Shown here in pieces: positions 43,797 to 56,145 of a stretch of 64,000 bases of DNA. Every line of letters begins with the position of its first letter. The stretch's first letter is position 1. The stretch lies in the NCBI RefSeq assembly GCF_000002425.4, contig NC_037269.1, positions 5,081,623 to 5,145,622 on the forward strand, read 5' to 3'. The translations under genes and the position numbers were made by a program. The DNA comes from Physcomitrium patens (lineage: Eukaryota; Streptophyta; Bryopsida; Funariales; Funariaceae). A model generated the notes under the pieces. The model saw only the letters and a list, made by a program, of their open reading frames with translations. It was not told the origin of the DNA and did not search any database.

Positions 43797-44750
43797 GCTC
43801 TCGAAGTTAAAAATTGATCATAATGGCATTCCTCTCAAACCTTGGCTCTATTAAGAGATGCAGTTATCATATTTGATTGAGCCTCTTTTATAAACATTTT
43901 TAGTTTTGGTGTATGCAATCTGTTGATTAATATGGACAATACAAAAGCCTTGGACATTTGATGATTTCACCACTTGTGGAGTATATCTGCCATACGACCA
44001 TAGTATGATTCCACTGCCTCTCTTGGATCCATTTTACTACTCATTAAGCTTTCTCAAAGTCGATCCTCAAAACCAATTGGACAAAAATGGATTAAAAATT
44101 AATTCTTCAATGCTTCCCAATTGAAAAATTGATCCATTGATTGACGATTGTACCATTCAAATGCCGTGTCTTTTAAGGTTGCTGGCAACCATTGTAACCA
44201 AATAACTTTAGTTCTTTTATTATTGGCTATACATGTTGTTAAAAACTCTGACAAATATCGATCCAGGTCCATACTCGGAAAGCCCCTAAAAGTAGGTAAT
44301 GGAGCCACACTAGTTGTGCAATCACCCACGTCACCCATTTGGACTGCTATTGGATCTGCTGGACCACTCATCGTCATTGAAGAGGACACTATGCTGCTTA
44401 ATCTCTAATTAAAATTACCATTTTCTTTTTTAATTACCTTTTCTAGACTTTTTAAACTCCTTAATTTACTATTATTATCCCTAAATAAGTTTATTGGTTG
44501 AATTAGAGGTAAAAATGATGGATTTTGATATACGGTGAATTGGCCCTTATTGGCAAGTAATTTATGCCATTCTACGGAACCAATTTTTACAGAATCGATA
44601 GTTTCCGCTATTAAGAAGGTACCCAATGGAGTATCCAATTCTTCTGTGTTTCTTCCACTTGCAATTAACGAACTCAAGAGATATACTAGGCTCTTGACAA
44701 AATTTCCTGCAAGTACTCTTGGTAATTTTCTTAATGGTATATATTACTGA
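43797..44750 (-). pseudogene. Element E gag remnant
   Basis: Pieces match C1 gag: GDCTTSVAPLPTFRGFPSMD, WLPATLKDTAFEWYNRQSMD and upstream KGQFTVYQNPSFLPLIQPIN. These are the N-terminal and capsid parts; the rest is beyond the O insertion. A few breaks. Confidence 0.8.
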
Positions 44751-45062
44751 AATATTTGATGTCGATCAGCTTCTGAGTATACTCGGATATGTCGACAGGC
44801 ATGCAACCATGGCTTAATCCAACTTTATCGACGCTTTCTTTTTAACTTGCGTTCTTGTTCATTTCACAACGATTCTCTTACTTTCACTCTCTCTTGTCTT
44901 TCTTTCGATTGGCGTGTTTTCTTTACTGCAATGTTTTTATTCTTAATAACCATAATCTTTCATTATATACTACTGCATTTGCTTCCTATTTTCCATCTAC
45001 TCATTTGGCAGTTGATTCCTAACATTCAATGCTATTGTCAATTCTTGGCAGCGGCACCAAAA

Positions 45063-45827
45063 TATAATTCTCGTTTTACTTATTCTACAAATTCCTTTCA
45101 AAATAAACTTGTATAAAAGAATTCAAACACAGGGAAAGACTAAGCGCATGAACTTACAAGTTAGGGTCACATGATTAATTGTATTCCGAACTACTAAAAC
45201 ACCAAAAAACACTACAATGCTTCTTTCCAGTAATATTACTCCTTCATCAACTGCTAACAATAGTGTGCAACCTTGCACTCTCAAAAGACTACTCAAAACT
45301 CATAAACTCCATCAAACACCAGGAAAAACAGACTTCACTCCAACCAATCTGGATCCATACAATTTCTGTAGTTACAGACTTTCTCTGTCAAAACACACAC
45401 AACTCTCAATAAACAACAATCATAATCTTCCAATCATAATCAATCTTCCAATAACTTCTCATATAATTCAATCATATAATACTCCAATTACATAATCAAT
45501 AATTCATAAATCAATCTTTGATTTATTCCTTAGACTCACTTCTCAGTATTCAAAAACTATCCATTACTCTTCAACAACAAAGAAAACAAAGAAAACAAAG
45601 AGGTAGCACCAAGCTTAACCCCGACTCATGACTATCATAGTCTAGCCCTTTAACAAACTTCTACAACTCCTATATAATTGCTACTGATTTCCAGATTCTA
45701 ACCGTAATCCTATAATAACCGCTTTTAATAATTAATTTAACCATCTGTCCTCCTGAACTCACTATTCTATGGACTATTAGTCTATTTTATCAATATCTTA
45801 TAAAAACGAACTAATATCTATTCTATA
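45063..45827 (-). repeat. Element E 5' LTR
   Basis: About 765 bases, plus strand TATAATTCTCG...ATTCTATA, decayed from TG...CA ends. It shares the end segment (TTTTACTTATTC...AAGACTAAGCGCATGA) with D and C1 but differs in the middle. Confidence 0.8.
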
Positions 45828-46444
45828 GAAATATTTATAAAATCGTAAATAAATTCAATAAGTTATTTAATACCTTAATAAGTCTTAATTAAATTATTTG
45901 TGTTCACTCAAAAAAATTAGACTTCTTAATATTCTAATAAAAAACTAAGACAAAAAATTTAAAGAAAACCAAAGTTATAGATTGGAAGAAAAAGCTCTTA
46001 ATTATTTAGGTATTTTCTATTCTTCTCCTCTAAACTTGATGTGAATCTTTTAGCATCAATAGGTATCTTTTGTATTTTTCACTTATTTTTTTAAAAAATA
46101 TAGTATTAAAAACTAAGTCAACTATTAGCTCACAAAAAATTTATTTTTATTTAATTAATAAATAGGTAAAAATCAAAGATATCTTCACCAATCTTTAAAC
46201 TTTAATTTTTGATTCTTTAATCCATTTGGATTTTTATTATTTTTTGATTTAATTATTTAATGAAGATTAATTTAATAATAAATATTTAATAAAACTATTT
46301 TCAAAAATCCACAAATTTTTACTTATAGCTTCACTACAAAAAACCATAAAATTTATCGAATTGATTTTTTTATTCTAAAAAATTATAGCCACCTAAAAAA
46401 ATCATAACTTAATAAAGCTCTTGCAAAGTCATGATCTATTCAAA
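45828..46444. other. AT-rich stretch without a gene
   Basis: About 80% A+T, with no credible frame. At 46332 it holds CACTACAAAAAA, a sequence seen at the ends of plant CACTA transposons, but no opposite end was found nearby. Otherwise I see nothing. Confidence 0.6.
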
Positions 46445-46980
46445 TGTCAAAGATACAAATCTCAAAAAATCATAAGATCAATATATTCTTATCTCACTCA
46501 AAAAGAATAGATAATCAATAAAAAAAAATGACATAATATAAGTTAGAATGGCTATTGCTAAAGATTAAAAAAAAAAACTAAAGTCTCGTGAAACAAGACT
46601 AAAGATAAAAAAAAATATTGATAAGAGTGAAAAAAGTGTTGCTCTTACTTTCATATATACTATCTAATTGGGAGCTATATGGCAATGTTCAATAGGACCT
46701 CCAATACATGTTCAACTTTCAAGACATGTATTTAAGTTGCAAGACAAGTTTCTTATATGAATGCCATATGATTGGCTTGTATTAGAAGCTATCAACATGT
46801 GCAACATATGGCTAATTTATTAACCAAGTTTCTAATCTATCAGTTAATTACAAATTTATCTAAAGTCAAATTTGTATCTATATAGCTTTTAAGAAGCTTA
46901 ACCATGAGATATTATTAAATATATTTACATTTACCTTCTATTTAAGATTTTTATCTAAATAATTATATATGTCTCTGATA
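46445..46980 (-). repeat. Element F 3' LTR
   Basis: Plus strand TGTCAAAGAT...GTCTCTGATA, aligning end to end with the O and A LTRs; TATATACT lies near 46656. Confidence 0.75.
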
Positions 46981-47141
46981 TTATCTCTTTTTTAAGTACA
47001 AGTTTGATTAAGAATAGTAATCACATGTTGAAGAAGTCCAAGATACAAAAAATTATATTTATTACATACTTTGATCTTTATTTCTTTCAAAAGTGGATAA
47101 TATGTCCTCTAAGCCATTAAAAATATTTCATATTAAAGTAG

Positions 47142-48523
47142 TGTTGTAATGTAATATGACTATATAGTGAAACTATAATCAAAATTGAATTTCTAATTAA
47201 TATCTAATTATTTTAGTTCAATAATGATTCAAGGTATCTAAATATGGCTTTTATAAAAGCTTCTTAGATTATTTTCTTATCTTAATGGTTAGTAAGTTGA
47301 AGGTTAATTAGTAATTTTATCTTCTAGTTGTAGAAATTCTTTTACTACCTTAAAAAGATCCTAAATTGATAAATTCAAGTTAAAAGAGATAAATAATTAG
47401 TATAGTTGATATTAGGATTAAATCAAGAATAGGATTGGGCTAAAAAATCCTTAGGATAGGTTAGGTTGATATTCAAAGGTCGACCATTTGTGAGATAGGA
47501 TCGAAATCAAACTTTTGGCAACTAAAACGAGGGCCTAGAGCAAAATTGAGGGAAGCATTTTAACATTGGAGGCAAGGATTGGTAGATTTTTAGTTAGGAC
47601 TTTGGTAAAAATTTTGATTCATTTATAGTTTTTACAAAGGAGATATAGGCGCTCAAAGTGGAGGTATTGATGAGGTACCTGCTATCACTCTTTTGGATAC
47701 AACGCACGTGCACAAAAAGCAACATAGGATCAGAAATTGGAGTTGGATATAACACCTTTTTGACTATATTTTACATATATTGCTTGATAAATTTTAAGTT
47801 GGAATAAAGAAGATATTAGAAGTTGAAGTCAGCGCTTGGAATCTAAAGAGTAGTAAGTGACTTGAATTGCTAGTGGTTGTATTTTGAGCTATATCTTATG
47901 CAATTTGACAAGATTTTTACTAAAAGAATTTTAAAATATGTATTTTCATATTATTAATCTTTATATATAAGTTTTGTGGCATTTGAATTTTGAGTTAGCA
48001 AGATATGGTGAAATTAGTATATGGATGTCTATAAAAGTGATATGTATCAAACCTACTACTAAATCAATAATATCTAGAGTTTGGTAATGAATTTATAGTT
48101 GATTTTTTTGTATAGTAGAAGTTAAGAGTATTAATTTTCTACTCAAAAATTTTGAACTCAATCCAATAGTTGAATTAAAAAAAAATAAGTATTGAAGTTC
48201 TATAAATTTGAAGGAGGTATTGTTATTGATTATTGGTTACTATTACTACTATGTATTGTTGTTATTGGTTATTGGTTACTGTCACTACTATTGGTTATTG
48301 CTACTAGTTATTGTTGCCAAAGCCAATTACTTTTATTGATTATTGATTACTATTACAAATGTTGATTATTATTACTAATATAATTATTGTATTCATAGAA
48401 TTTTGGTGATTTTTTATTGCTATAGATAAATTGGTTGTTGAGTAACAAGCCATCAAACCACAAATAAGCTCTCTATAGCTAGATACCTAATGTATTCCTA
48501 GATAGAAAAATACATACTATGAT
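47142..48523. mobile_element. Element G1: non-coding J-like insertion in F
   Basis: It starts TGTTGTAATGTAATATGACT, matching the start of J, and ends CATACTATGAT, matching J's end. The repeat agtag lies on both sides (47137-47141 and 48524-48528). The 3' part (48217-48420) is a TTATTGGTTACTA-rich low-complexity tract in place of J's TTTAGGG-like one. No frame. Probably a solo LTR. Confidence 0.7.
48217..48420. repeat. ATTGGTTACTATTACTACT-like low-complexity tract
   Basis: Irregular repeats of TTATTGGTTACTA and ATTACTACT at the 3' side of G1. Confidence 0.75.
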
Positions 48524-48681
48524 AGTAGGAAAATCACCTTAATATTTGATTACTATTAAGGCCTTCATAACTTTCTTCAAATAACCATCAAGAGTCGTTT
48601 TTATCTCTAATAATATCAAAAAGCATCAAGACTCTTTTCTAAGGTTGTAATATCAAACACATTATATTTTACTATCTATTT

Positions 48682-48684
<3 letters not shown>

Positions 48685-48732
<48 letters not shown>
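48685..48732. repeat. (AT)24 microsatellite
   Basis: Forty-eight bases of uninterrupted AT inside the ORF3 region of F; probably variable in length. Confidence 0.97.
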
Positions 48733-48734
<2 letters not shown>

Positions 48735-48964
48735 TTTTAAGGATCTTTATCTTTATTATGTTTTATTGAAAGTTGTAACAATTACAATGTCTCATCTGGT
48801 AATTCAATAAATGATAGCTCTTGAATTAAATTTGTTCATTCATAAATCTTTATCTTTTATCATCACAAATATTCAAAAATTATGAACAAAAATAGAAGGT
48901 AGAATGAAATCTTCGTTGAAGCTCATTGCTTTTATAGCAAAGATTTTTTATCCTTCATTATAAG

Positions 48965-49406
48965 TGTTAAGGACCATATATAAGACAAGGATTCAAAACC
49001 AAGAAATAGAGTTAGCTCAACATTAGAACAATAACTAAATTCAAGGCAAGAAGGTCTTGACTAGACCACAAGAAATGAGTTGTTAAGATTGAGGATCCTT
49101 TCAACCTTGACTCCTATATATACTAGGTCCTAAAAAGCTTCTTGAGAAGTTTTCATGATGCTTGGAAACAAAGAAAGCCTAAGATCCTTCTTCGACAACT
49201 TCTTAAATCATCTAAAGCCTCTTAGAACCTTCTAAAATTTCCTATGACCTTTAAGAACTTTCTTAAAATCTGTTAGAACCTTCCGGAACTTTTTTAGAGC
49301 CTTTTGGAACCTCTTCAAATCTTTTGGAACCTTCTAGGATCTATAAGAACCTTCTTAGAACCTTTTAGAATCTTCTCAAATCTTCTTCAGTCATATGTCC
49401 GTGACA
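48965..49406 (-). repeat. Element H 3' LTR with decayed heat-shock motifs
   Basis: Plus strand TGTTAAGGAC...GTCCGTGACA. TATATA lies near 49118. Between 49210 and 49390 repeats such as TAGAACCTTC and AGAATCTTCT persist, showing that the GAA/TTC array is an ancestral feature of the I family. Confidence 0.8.
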
Positions 49407-49733
49407 TCATGTCTTCCTCTAGCTTTGAGGTCTCTGAGAAGCAATGCTATTGTAAGTCAGTATATGCACGAGAAATTAAAGATCTATTGTATGGTATCCA
49501 TTATATATTCTAGTTGTTTTTTACAAGGTAAATGGTTCATAGGCCCCTGTAGCCATCGATAGTACTCCAAGCCTTCTATTTGTGACCAAGCATAAACTTA
49601 GGTATCTTTTTTATAGAATTATTTTACAAACACTCCTAAATATCCTTCATAGGCAGGTTCTATATCAAACACAATTATTAACGACCTATTACTGGATATC
49701 CTTTGACATTGTCTTATTGTAATTTATTCATAG

Positions 49734-51330
49734 TGTAAAATTAATGATTATTATATTAATGTTATTTAATAATAATCTTAGAAAATAATGAGTTATTTTC
49801 TATAGAATTTCATGGTTTATAGAAATCTTAAATAACTTGTGTAAGTTTTATAAGTAAAAGTAGAAGTATTACGTTATTTAATGTGAAAGAAGAAAGATAT
49901 GGGTATTGATATTATAGTATTGTGGCCATCTATCTTAGGCCATCTACGTGGATAGATAAGGCAAAGATACGAGGATCTTCACTCTCATTGGCTGTAGGTC
50001 ATGACCAATGAGCTTCAAGAGGCTATCCGAGAGAAAACCGAAGGGGAGGCCACTTCTTTGGAGGCATTCGAAGGTTTAGAGGGGAGATTCAGAAAGCTTG
50101 TGTTTTGGGCTATAATTTTGGTGTATAAAGTTTGTTATTTGAGTTTTGTATGAAGAAGTTAAGGTTGTTTGAAGTTAGCATGTGAATAGTTTACCAATTG
50201 TCACTCTTTTAAGCATATAGAAAGTTGTAGAAGGTTTTCTAGAAAACAAAAGGTGTCGTTGGAAAGCTAGTTTGAAGGAATACAATTTTTGTATAAGGGT
50301 TGTTAACTTTGACTTTGCAATCAGAGAGTTATGGCTGTTTAAAGTCTAGATGTTAAACTTGTACCTACTATCACTCTTTTAAGCATATAAAGAGTTATAG
50401 AAAGGCATTTAACAATCGGAAGGTGGAGTTGGAAAGCTGAATTAAAGGGCTTCAATTATTGCATAAGATTTGATAAAATCAAATCTAAAGTGAAGAAAAA
50501 ATGGCTGGTCAAAGTCAGAGCTTACAAATTAAGGTAGTAAGTGAATTGAATCATTAATGGTTATGTCTTGAGCTATTTTTTTTTAGCATTTTTTAATGAA
50601 TTTTGGCTCAAACTTACCAAAGGTGTAGTTATAATATTGAAAAGCTACAAAAAAAAAAAAAAAAAGAAAAAAAGAAAAAAATCATGTCATTTGAATGTTG
50701 GGTTTGTAAGAAATCGCAAAATTAGTACATAGGTGTTTGTAAGTCAACATGGAAAGGCCGTGCTACTGAAATTGTATTATCTAGAGTTTTATAAAGAATC
50801 AACGGTTGAAAATTGAATGTAAAAGAATTAAAGGTACTATCTTACTTCTTAGATAAGTTGAGCTCAATCTAATGGTTGGATTGAGAATTATCAAATTTTA
50901 AAGTTCAATGCATCAAAGAGATTTGATATTGAAGGAATTTTGGTATTACAAGGATTTTATTACTACAGAAAGGGTTTTGGAAATTACAAAAGATTTAAAA
51001 ATTACTGATTGATTTTACTATTAATGGAGGTCTAATAATTATTATTTATTGCTATAACTTTTATTATTACTGGAGGTCTTGTAATTATTATTTATTGCTA
51101 CAAATTTTATTATTACTCGAGGTCTAATAATTATTATTTATTACTATAATTTTTACTATTACTAGAGGTTTGATAATTATTATTTATTGCTATAAATTTT
51201 ACTATTATTAGAGGCTTAGTATTTGATATTTATTGCTACTATGTTTAATATTATGGAAAGGAATAAAAAAAAATTATAAATAATCTTCGAATATTTTTTT
51301 ATCTTATGATTAATTAAAAATTTAGTGTCA
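49734..51330. mobile_element. Element G2: non-coding insertion in H, related to J/G1
   Basis: It interrupts the ORF3 region of H. Interior parts resemble J and G1 (for example GAGCTCAATCTAATGGTTGG against GAGCTTGATCTAACAGTTGA), and it has the same plan of a unique front with a low-complexity 3' end. The exact ends are uncertain; TGTAAAATTA and TTTAGTGTCA are the best candidates. Sequence of about 40 bases of H seems present on both sides. Confidence 0.55.
51018..51240. repeat. ~46-base tandem repeat, 4-5 copies, in G2
   Basis: The unit begins GGAGGTCTAATAATTATTAT and continues with TTATTGCTATAA and TTTTATTATTACT. Copies begin near 51025, 51074, 51120, 51166 and 51210. Confidence 0.8.
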
Positions 51331-51669
51331 GCCAAAAGCCCAGCTCTTTCTTAAGGCAAGCTCTCTTTCCACCGACAACATCTTCATGGTTCAAGCAGCT
51401 CTTCATCTCGAGATTGTCTCTATGAGCTACTTAATTGAGATGGTATGATCGACAGAGCATCTATCTCTTGACTATCCATATCACGTAAAATAAATAAGAT
51501 TCAAAGAGTATAAATAGGCTATAGTCGTGAACTCAAACTATTGACTTATATTGTTCTAAACATTTGAAAAAACTACCTCTTCAGAGCTTACCTCCTCCTC
51601 TTCTTTATGAAGCCAAGAACTAAGAATCTTCATAGTGAAGCCATCTTACCAAACTATTATTCTTCATTA

Positions 51670-54600
51670 TGCTACTTTTGGTCTAAATAGATGTCGTTGA
51701 TGAAACTTTTAAACTTTCATTTATGCATTTACAAGGTTGCCAACTGATTCCCACATGCAATTGTTGATATCATATATGCGCCAATGGACTAGATATTCAA
51801 GTCTTTCATATCTTATTCTTGAATCTAATACCTCTTTTATCTCAAATTCAACTTGATCATTGATTTCAATCATAGGAAGTGGTAGTTGTCTTCGACTTCG
51901 TATGTTTGATTCTTTATACCTTTCCAAAAATAAAACATGAAACACTAAATAAATCTTCATAGATGAAGGTAACTCCAAGTGATAAGTTACATTATTAATT
52001 TATTTCTGAATCACACATGGTCCCAACCTTCTGTAGTCCAACTTATCAAGTGGCTTGTTGGTTTTTATATTGTATTGAAGAAGCCACACTTTGTCACCAA
52101 CTTGGAATGGAGGATGTTCCTTCCTCAATTCATCCACCAGTAACTTATAACGTTATTGAACCCTTTCTAGGTGATTCTTTATGGTTACTTGAAGTTTGGC
52201 ATTCTTCATAGCAAATTCCTATGCTATTGGATTTGACAAATTTGAAGGCTCTATCATATCCAACTTTGAATGATGATCGTAGTTTGAATAGAGTGGTATT
52301 TATTGCATAGATACATGGATTGTGTTGTTACATGCAAACTCTACCAATGACAAGTAGGAAGTGCAATCGTCTTGTTGATAGTGCACCTCAAATATTCCTC
52401 AAGAATTTGATTGACCTGCTCCGTTTAGCCATCAGTTTGAGGATCAAAGGCAAAAGAAAGGTTGATGTCAACCTTAAGAATCTTGAAGAGTGCCTTCTAA
52501 AATCTTGATATAAATTATGACTCACAATTTCACACAATATCGTTTGGTAACTTGTAGTAATAATAAACATTATCAATAAAGAGATTGTCATTTCTTCACC
52601 AATAATTGATTGCTTGCAAGGTATAAAATGTACCATCTTAGTCAATCGATCAACAACTACGAAGATAGTGTCAAATGAACTTGATGGTAGAAGATTTGTA
52701 ATGAAATCTATAGAAATAAGTAACCATGGTTATCTTGGAATAATAAAAGGTTGAAGAAGTCCATATGGTCGATATCAAGGATTTTTTAACCTTAGATAAG
52801 TATCAATTGATAATACAAATTTCTTAACATTCTTCTACATTTTAAGCCACCAAAAGTCTCTGGACAGAAGTTCCAAAGTCTTTTTGAATCAAAAATATCC
52901 GACTATAGGAAAATCATGGTATGTTTGAAGAACTCACAAGCAAGTTAGCTCTTTAGGAATGAACAAACGTTCTTCAAAGAATAAGAAGTTGTCTTCATAC
53001 TTGGATTTAGAAGACTCTTCAAGAAGGTTGTTCGCAAGACGCTTGATATTAAGAACAAGAAGGACTATATTTCAAGCTTTACAAATATGATTAAGAAATG
53101 ATAAATCCATAAGCATTGATATATTAATTGCTCGAAGGTGAAATTGCTTAAGTTTTAACAAGGTTGTCCATTATTGATCATAAGTTGCCTTGCTTTCTTT
53201 TAGTTCAAGGTAGGAACGTCTTGATAATACATTTGATAATCTTTGTTGGCTTTGAGGTCCATACGTGATGCAAAAGTTAAATTGTAATAAAGATATACTC
53301 CAACATGCTTGGCGACAATTTAAAATTGGGGCTGATATGAAGTATTCAAGATTCTTGTGATTTGTATATATATTTACTTGTTGAAAGGTGCCTTCAAGAA
53401 AGTAGCACCATTCTTGAAAAGAATCCATGATGACAAGCAGCTCTTTATCGAGGATTTTATAGTTAATTTCCATTATTGAAAATTTTCTAGAATGAAATGT
53501 AATTAGATGAAGTTTTTCATCTTTGCCATATTATAATAAGACTACCTCCAATACAAAGTTTGAGGCATCAGACTCCATAAAATAAGACTTGTTGAAATTT
53601 GGATGTATCAAAATTGGAGTTGTTGTGAAAGCATCTTTTAAGCTTTAAAAAGTTGTCTTTGCTTTGGGGCCTTAGTTTAGCTTGTCCTTGTATATCAACT
53701 ATATAAATGGAGCCACAATCTTAGAATAATTTTTAACAAAAATCTTGTAGAAGTTTGTAAATCAAAAACAATATTAGACATCACGTACAGTTTTTGGCTT
53801 TACGTAATCGATGATTACTTGTACTTCCTTTGGATCCATAAAAAGGCCTTTGTTGGAAATAATATATCCAACAAATTTAACTTGAGGTGCATGAAATATA
53901 CACTTTTCTAGTTTTACATATAGCCTGACACTTTGTAGCTTTTCCAATACAATGTAGATAAGTTTTTTGTGGTCTTCTAGATTCTTGGAAAAAATTAGAA
54001 TATCATTCAAATAGATCACAACAAAGTTGTTAAAATGCTTGAAAAATATGTCATTCATTAAGTGTTGGAATATGGTTGATACATTGATAAGTCCAAAAGG
54101 CATGACATTATATTCAAAATGTCCATACCTAGTGCAAAATGTTGTCCTTCATTCATCTCCCTTTTTAATGCGTACCAAATTATATATGCTTCGTAGATCA
54201 ATCTTTGTAAAGATCTTTGTTTGGCTAAGTTGATTAAAAAATCTACATATCAATGGCAATGGATATCAATTCTTTACTATGATTTTATTAATACCGCAAT
54301 AATCAACATACATCTGTAAAGATCTATCTTTCTTCTTTACAAATAATATTGAAGCACTACCTTGTGACTTGGAATATTGAATAAAATTCTTAGTCAGATT
54401 TTTATCAATGTACTCTTTTAAAGTTGCAAGCTCATTCTAAGATAAAGTATAGATGGATCCAAACAATGGTTGAGCACCTTCTTGAAGGTCAATCGCACAA
54501 TCATAAGGGCAATGCTATAGCAGGATATCTGTATTTTTCTTTTCAAATATATTTACAAAATCCTTATACTCCTATAGAATTGTTGTTGTAGCAACCACAA

Positions 54601-55225
54601 GTTCCAATCATGGAATTGTGTAGACAACAAACGTAGTACCCTATTTGGTCGCCCTCACAAATGTTCTAGCTTTAATAAATAAATATTATTTAAGTTTTGG
54701 TATGTCGAGTGTTAGAAGCTTTTTCATAGATCTTGAGGTTCTATGATCTATTAGAAAAAATTCTAACTTTTGGAATATCCAAATGACTAGACTTCATGGT
54801 GATCTAATGATATTGAATACTACTTGGCTGCTATAGTTATGAAAGGTTATTTTCAATGGAATTTTTTCATGAGTGACATCTTTAGAGGATAAAGATTGAC
54901 CATCTATTACTTCTACATGTATGTCTTTGGATTTTTTGACCATACAAATTTTGTGAGATCTAGAAAATTCTTTGTCAGTAAAACATGCAAAGGCTCTTGA
55001 GTCAAGTAATGTATGATACTCTAATTTTGTGACTCCTAATTGTACAAGTATAGTAAAACAATGGGAAGGACTGGCAAAGATTATAGGACCTTTTTTGGTT
55101 TGTGATAAAGGAGAATCTAGCTGCATAGTCCCTACTATGGCTGGACGCCGTTGTTTTCCTATAATGCTTTTTATAATGTGGTCGCACTTTTCATTTGATA
55201 TGTACGCTAGTATTTCTCTGAACAA
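51670..55225 (-). pseudogene. Element H pol remnant
   Basis: Chromodomain traces (FEIKEVLDSRIRYERLEYLV, HWRIYDINNCMWESVGNL), RNase H (YTNHKNLEYFISAPILN), reverse transcriptase (MPFGLINVSTIFQHLMND and the catalytic YLNDILIFS region) and protease (HTLLDSRAFACFTDKEFS) are readable. All match I and A. Many breaks. Confidence 0.75.
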
Positions 55226-55249
55226 TTATTAATCTTGTGGCCAAGTTTT

Positions 55250-56145
55250 CCACAATATAAGGATAGGCTAAGTTTCCTTTGATGTTATTTTTTTTGCTCA
55301 AAAAGAGGTTTGAAGCAAACTAAATTAATCTGCATATCTTCTACTTCTAAATGCTCATTAGAATTAAATGGTGAAGAAGCTGCAAAATAATTGGTATATA
55401 CATGTGGCTTAGTTAAAGAACGTTTATTTTATCATTGTTGAAATAAATGGTTATCGCACTTTACAGCTTGACTAATGGCTTCATTGAGTATTTGAGGATT
55501 TAGCATAGACAACAATAAATTCTTAATATCATCTCTTAATCTCCAATGAAATTGACTCATCAATGCATCTTCTCTCCAATTTATATTACATGCTAATTGT
55601 CAAAAATTTGAGGCATACGTTGATGCAAAATGCATTCTTTATCAAAGGCTTTGATATTTAGTTGTTCAAAAATAAACCTTATTATGTTTACCAAATGCTT
55701 CTACAAATGCTATTAAAAATGCTTCAAAATTGTACAATATAAGAGAACTCTTTTCAAATAATGGAACAAACTAAGATAAAGCTTAATCCAAGAGCAAGGT
55801 TCCAACCAAACCAATACAAGATGCTTCAATGGAATATCATTGAGGTTGAAGCAAGGTGATTAGTTATACTTGGTTTACAAAGCGACGAAATTTTGGGTAG
55901 GTGCCATCGAATTTTTTTGGAAGGTTGATCTTTGATTCTTTTACTATTATTGTTATCAAATCATTGCCTTGAATAGATGCACCTCCCATATTTGAAGTAT
56001 ACATAGTCGTTTGAGAATTTGGAACCTCTATTATCATTTGATGTGGTAGTTAATGCACTCCAACTCCTTGACCATTATGTATGGTTATATATAGTTCTTC
56101 ATTCTGCTTTGATAAAGTTACATAATTATTCCATAACTTGCTCAT
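55250..56145 (-). pseudogene. Element H gag remnant
   Basis: DNA aligns with gag of I at 25900-26896, with traces of the zinc knuckle (about 55240-55270), the capsid segment and a helical N-terminus. Broken throughout. Confidence 0.65.

Larger units (their letters stand above)
43794..45827 (-). mobile_element. Element E: Tat-like element, only 5' end in window
   Basis: Tat-type gag starts directly after the O LTR and runs to a leader, primer site and LTR at 45063-45827. E is therefore the host of O; its remaining part must lie left of the window. The primer site in minus sense (GGTGCCGCTGCCAAGAATTG) is of the Athila/Tat type. Old and broken. Confidence 0.8.
46445..48964 (-). mobile_element. 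Element F: strongly decayed A-like chromovirus, 3' part
   Basis: A 3' LTR (46445-46980) and following internal sequence (46981-47141 and 48524-48964) align with 15852-16950 of element A, including ORF3 traces (for example GGCCTTCATAACTT at 48559). G1 interrupts it and H cuts it off at 48965. Very many changes, nearly all C-to-T or G-to-A, so it is much older than A. Confidence 0.75.
48965..56145 (-). mobile_element. Element H: strongly decayed I-like chromovirus
   Basis: The 3' LTR (48965-49406) aligns with the I LTR. Internal order on the minus strand matches I: gag (~55250-56145), protease (~54700-55225), reverse transcriptase and RNase H (~53170-54500), integrase and chromodomain (~51670-53100) and ORF3 traces. 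G2 interrupts it near 49734. No 5' LTR is visible after gag. It is inserted in F. A fossil with very many breaks and the oldest chromovirus here together with F. Confidence 0.8.
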
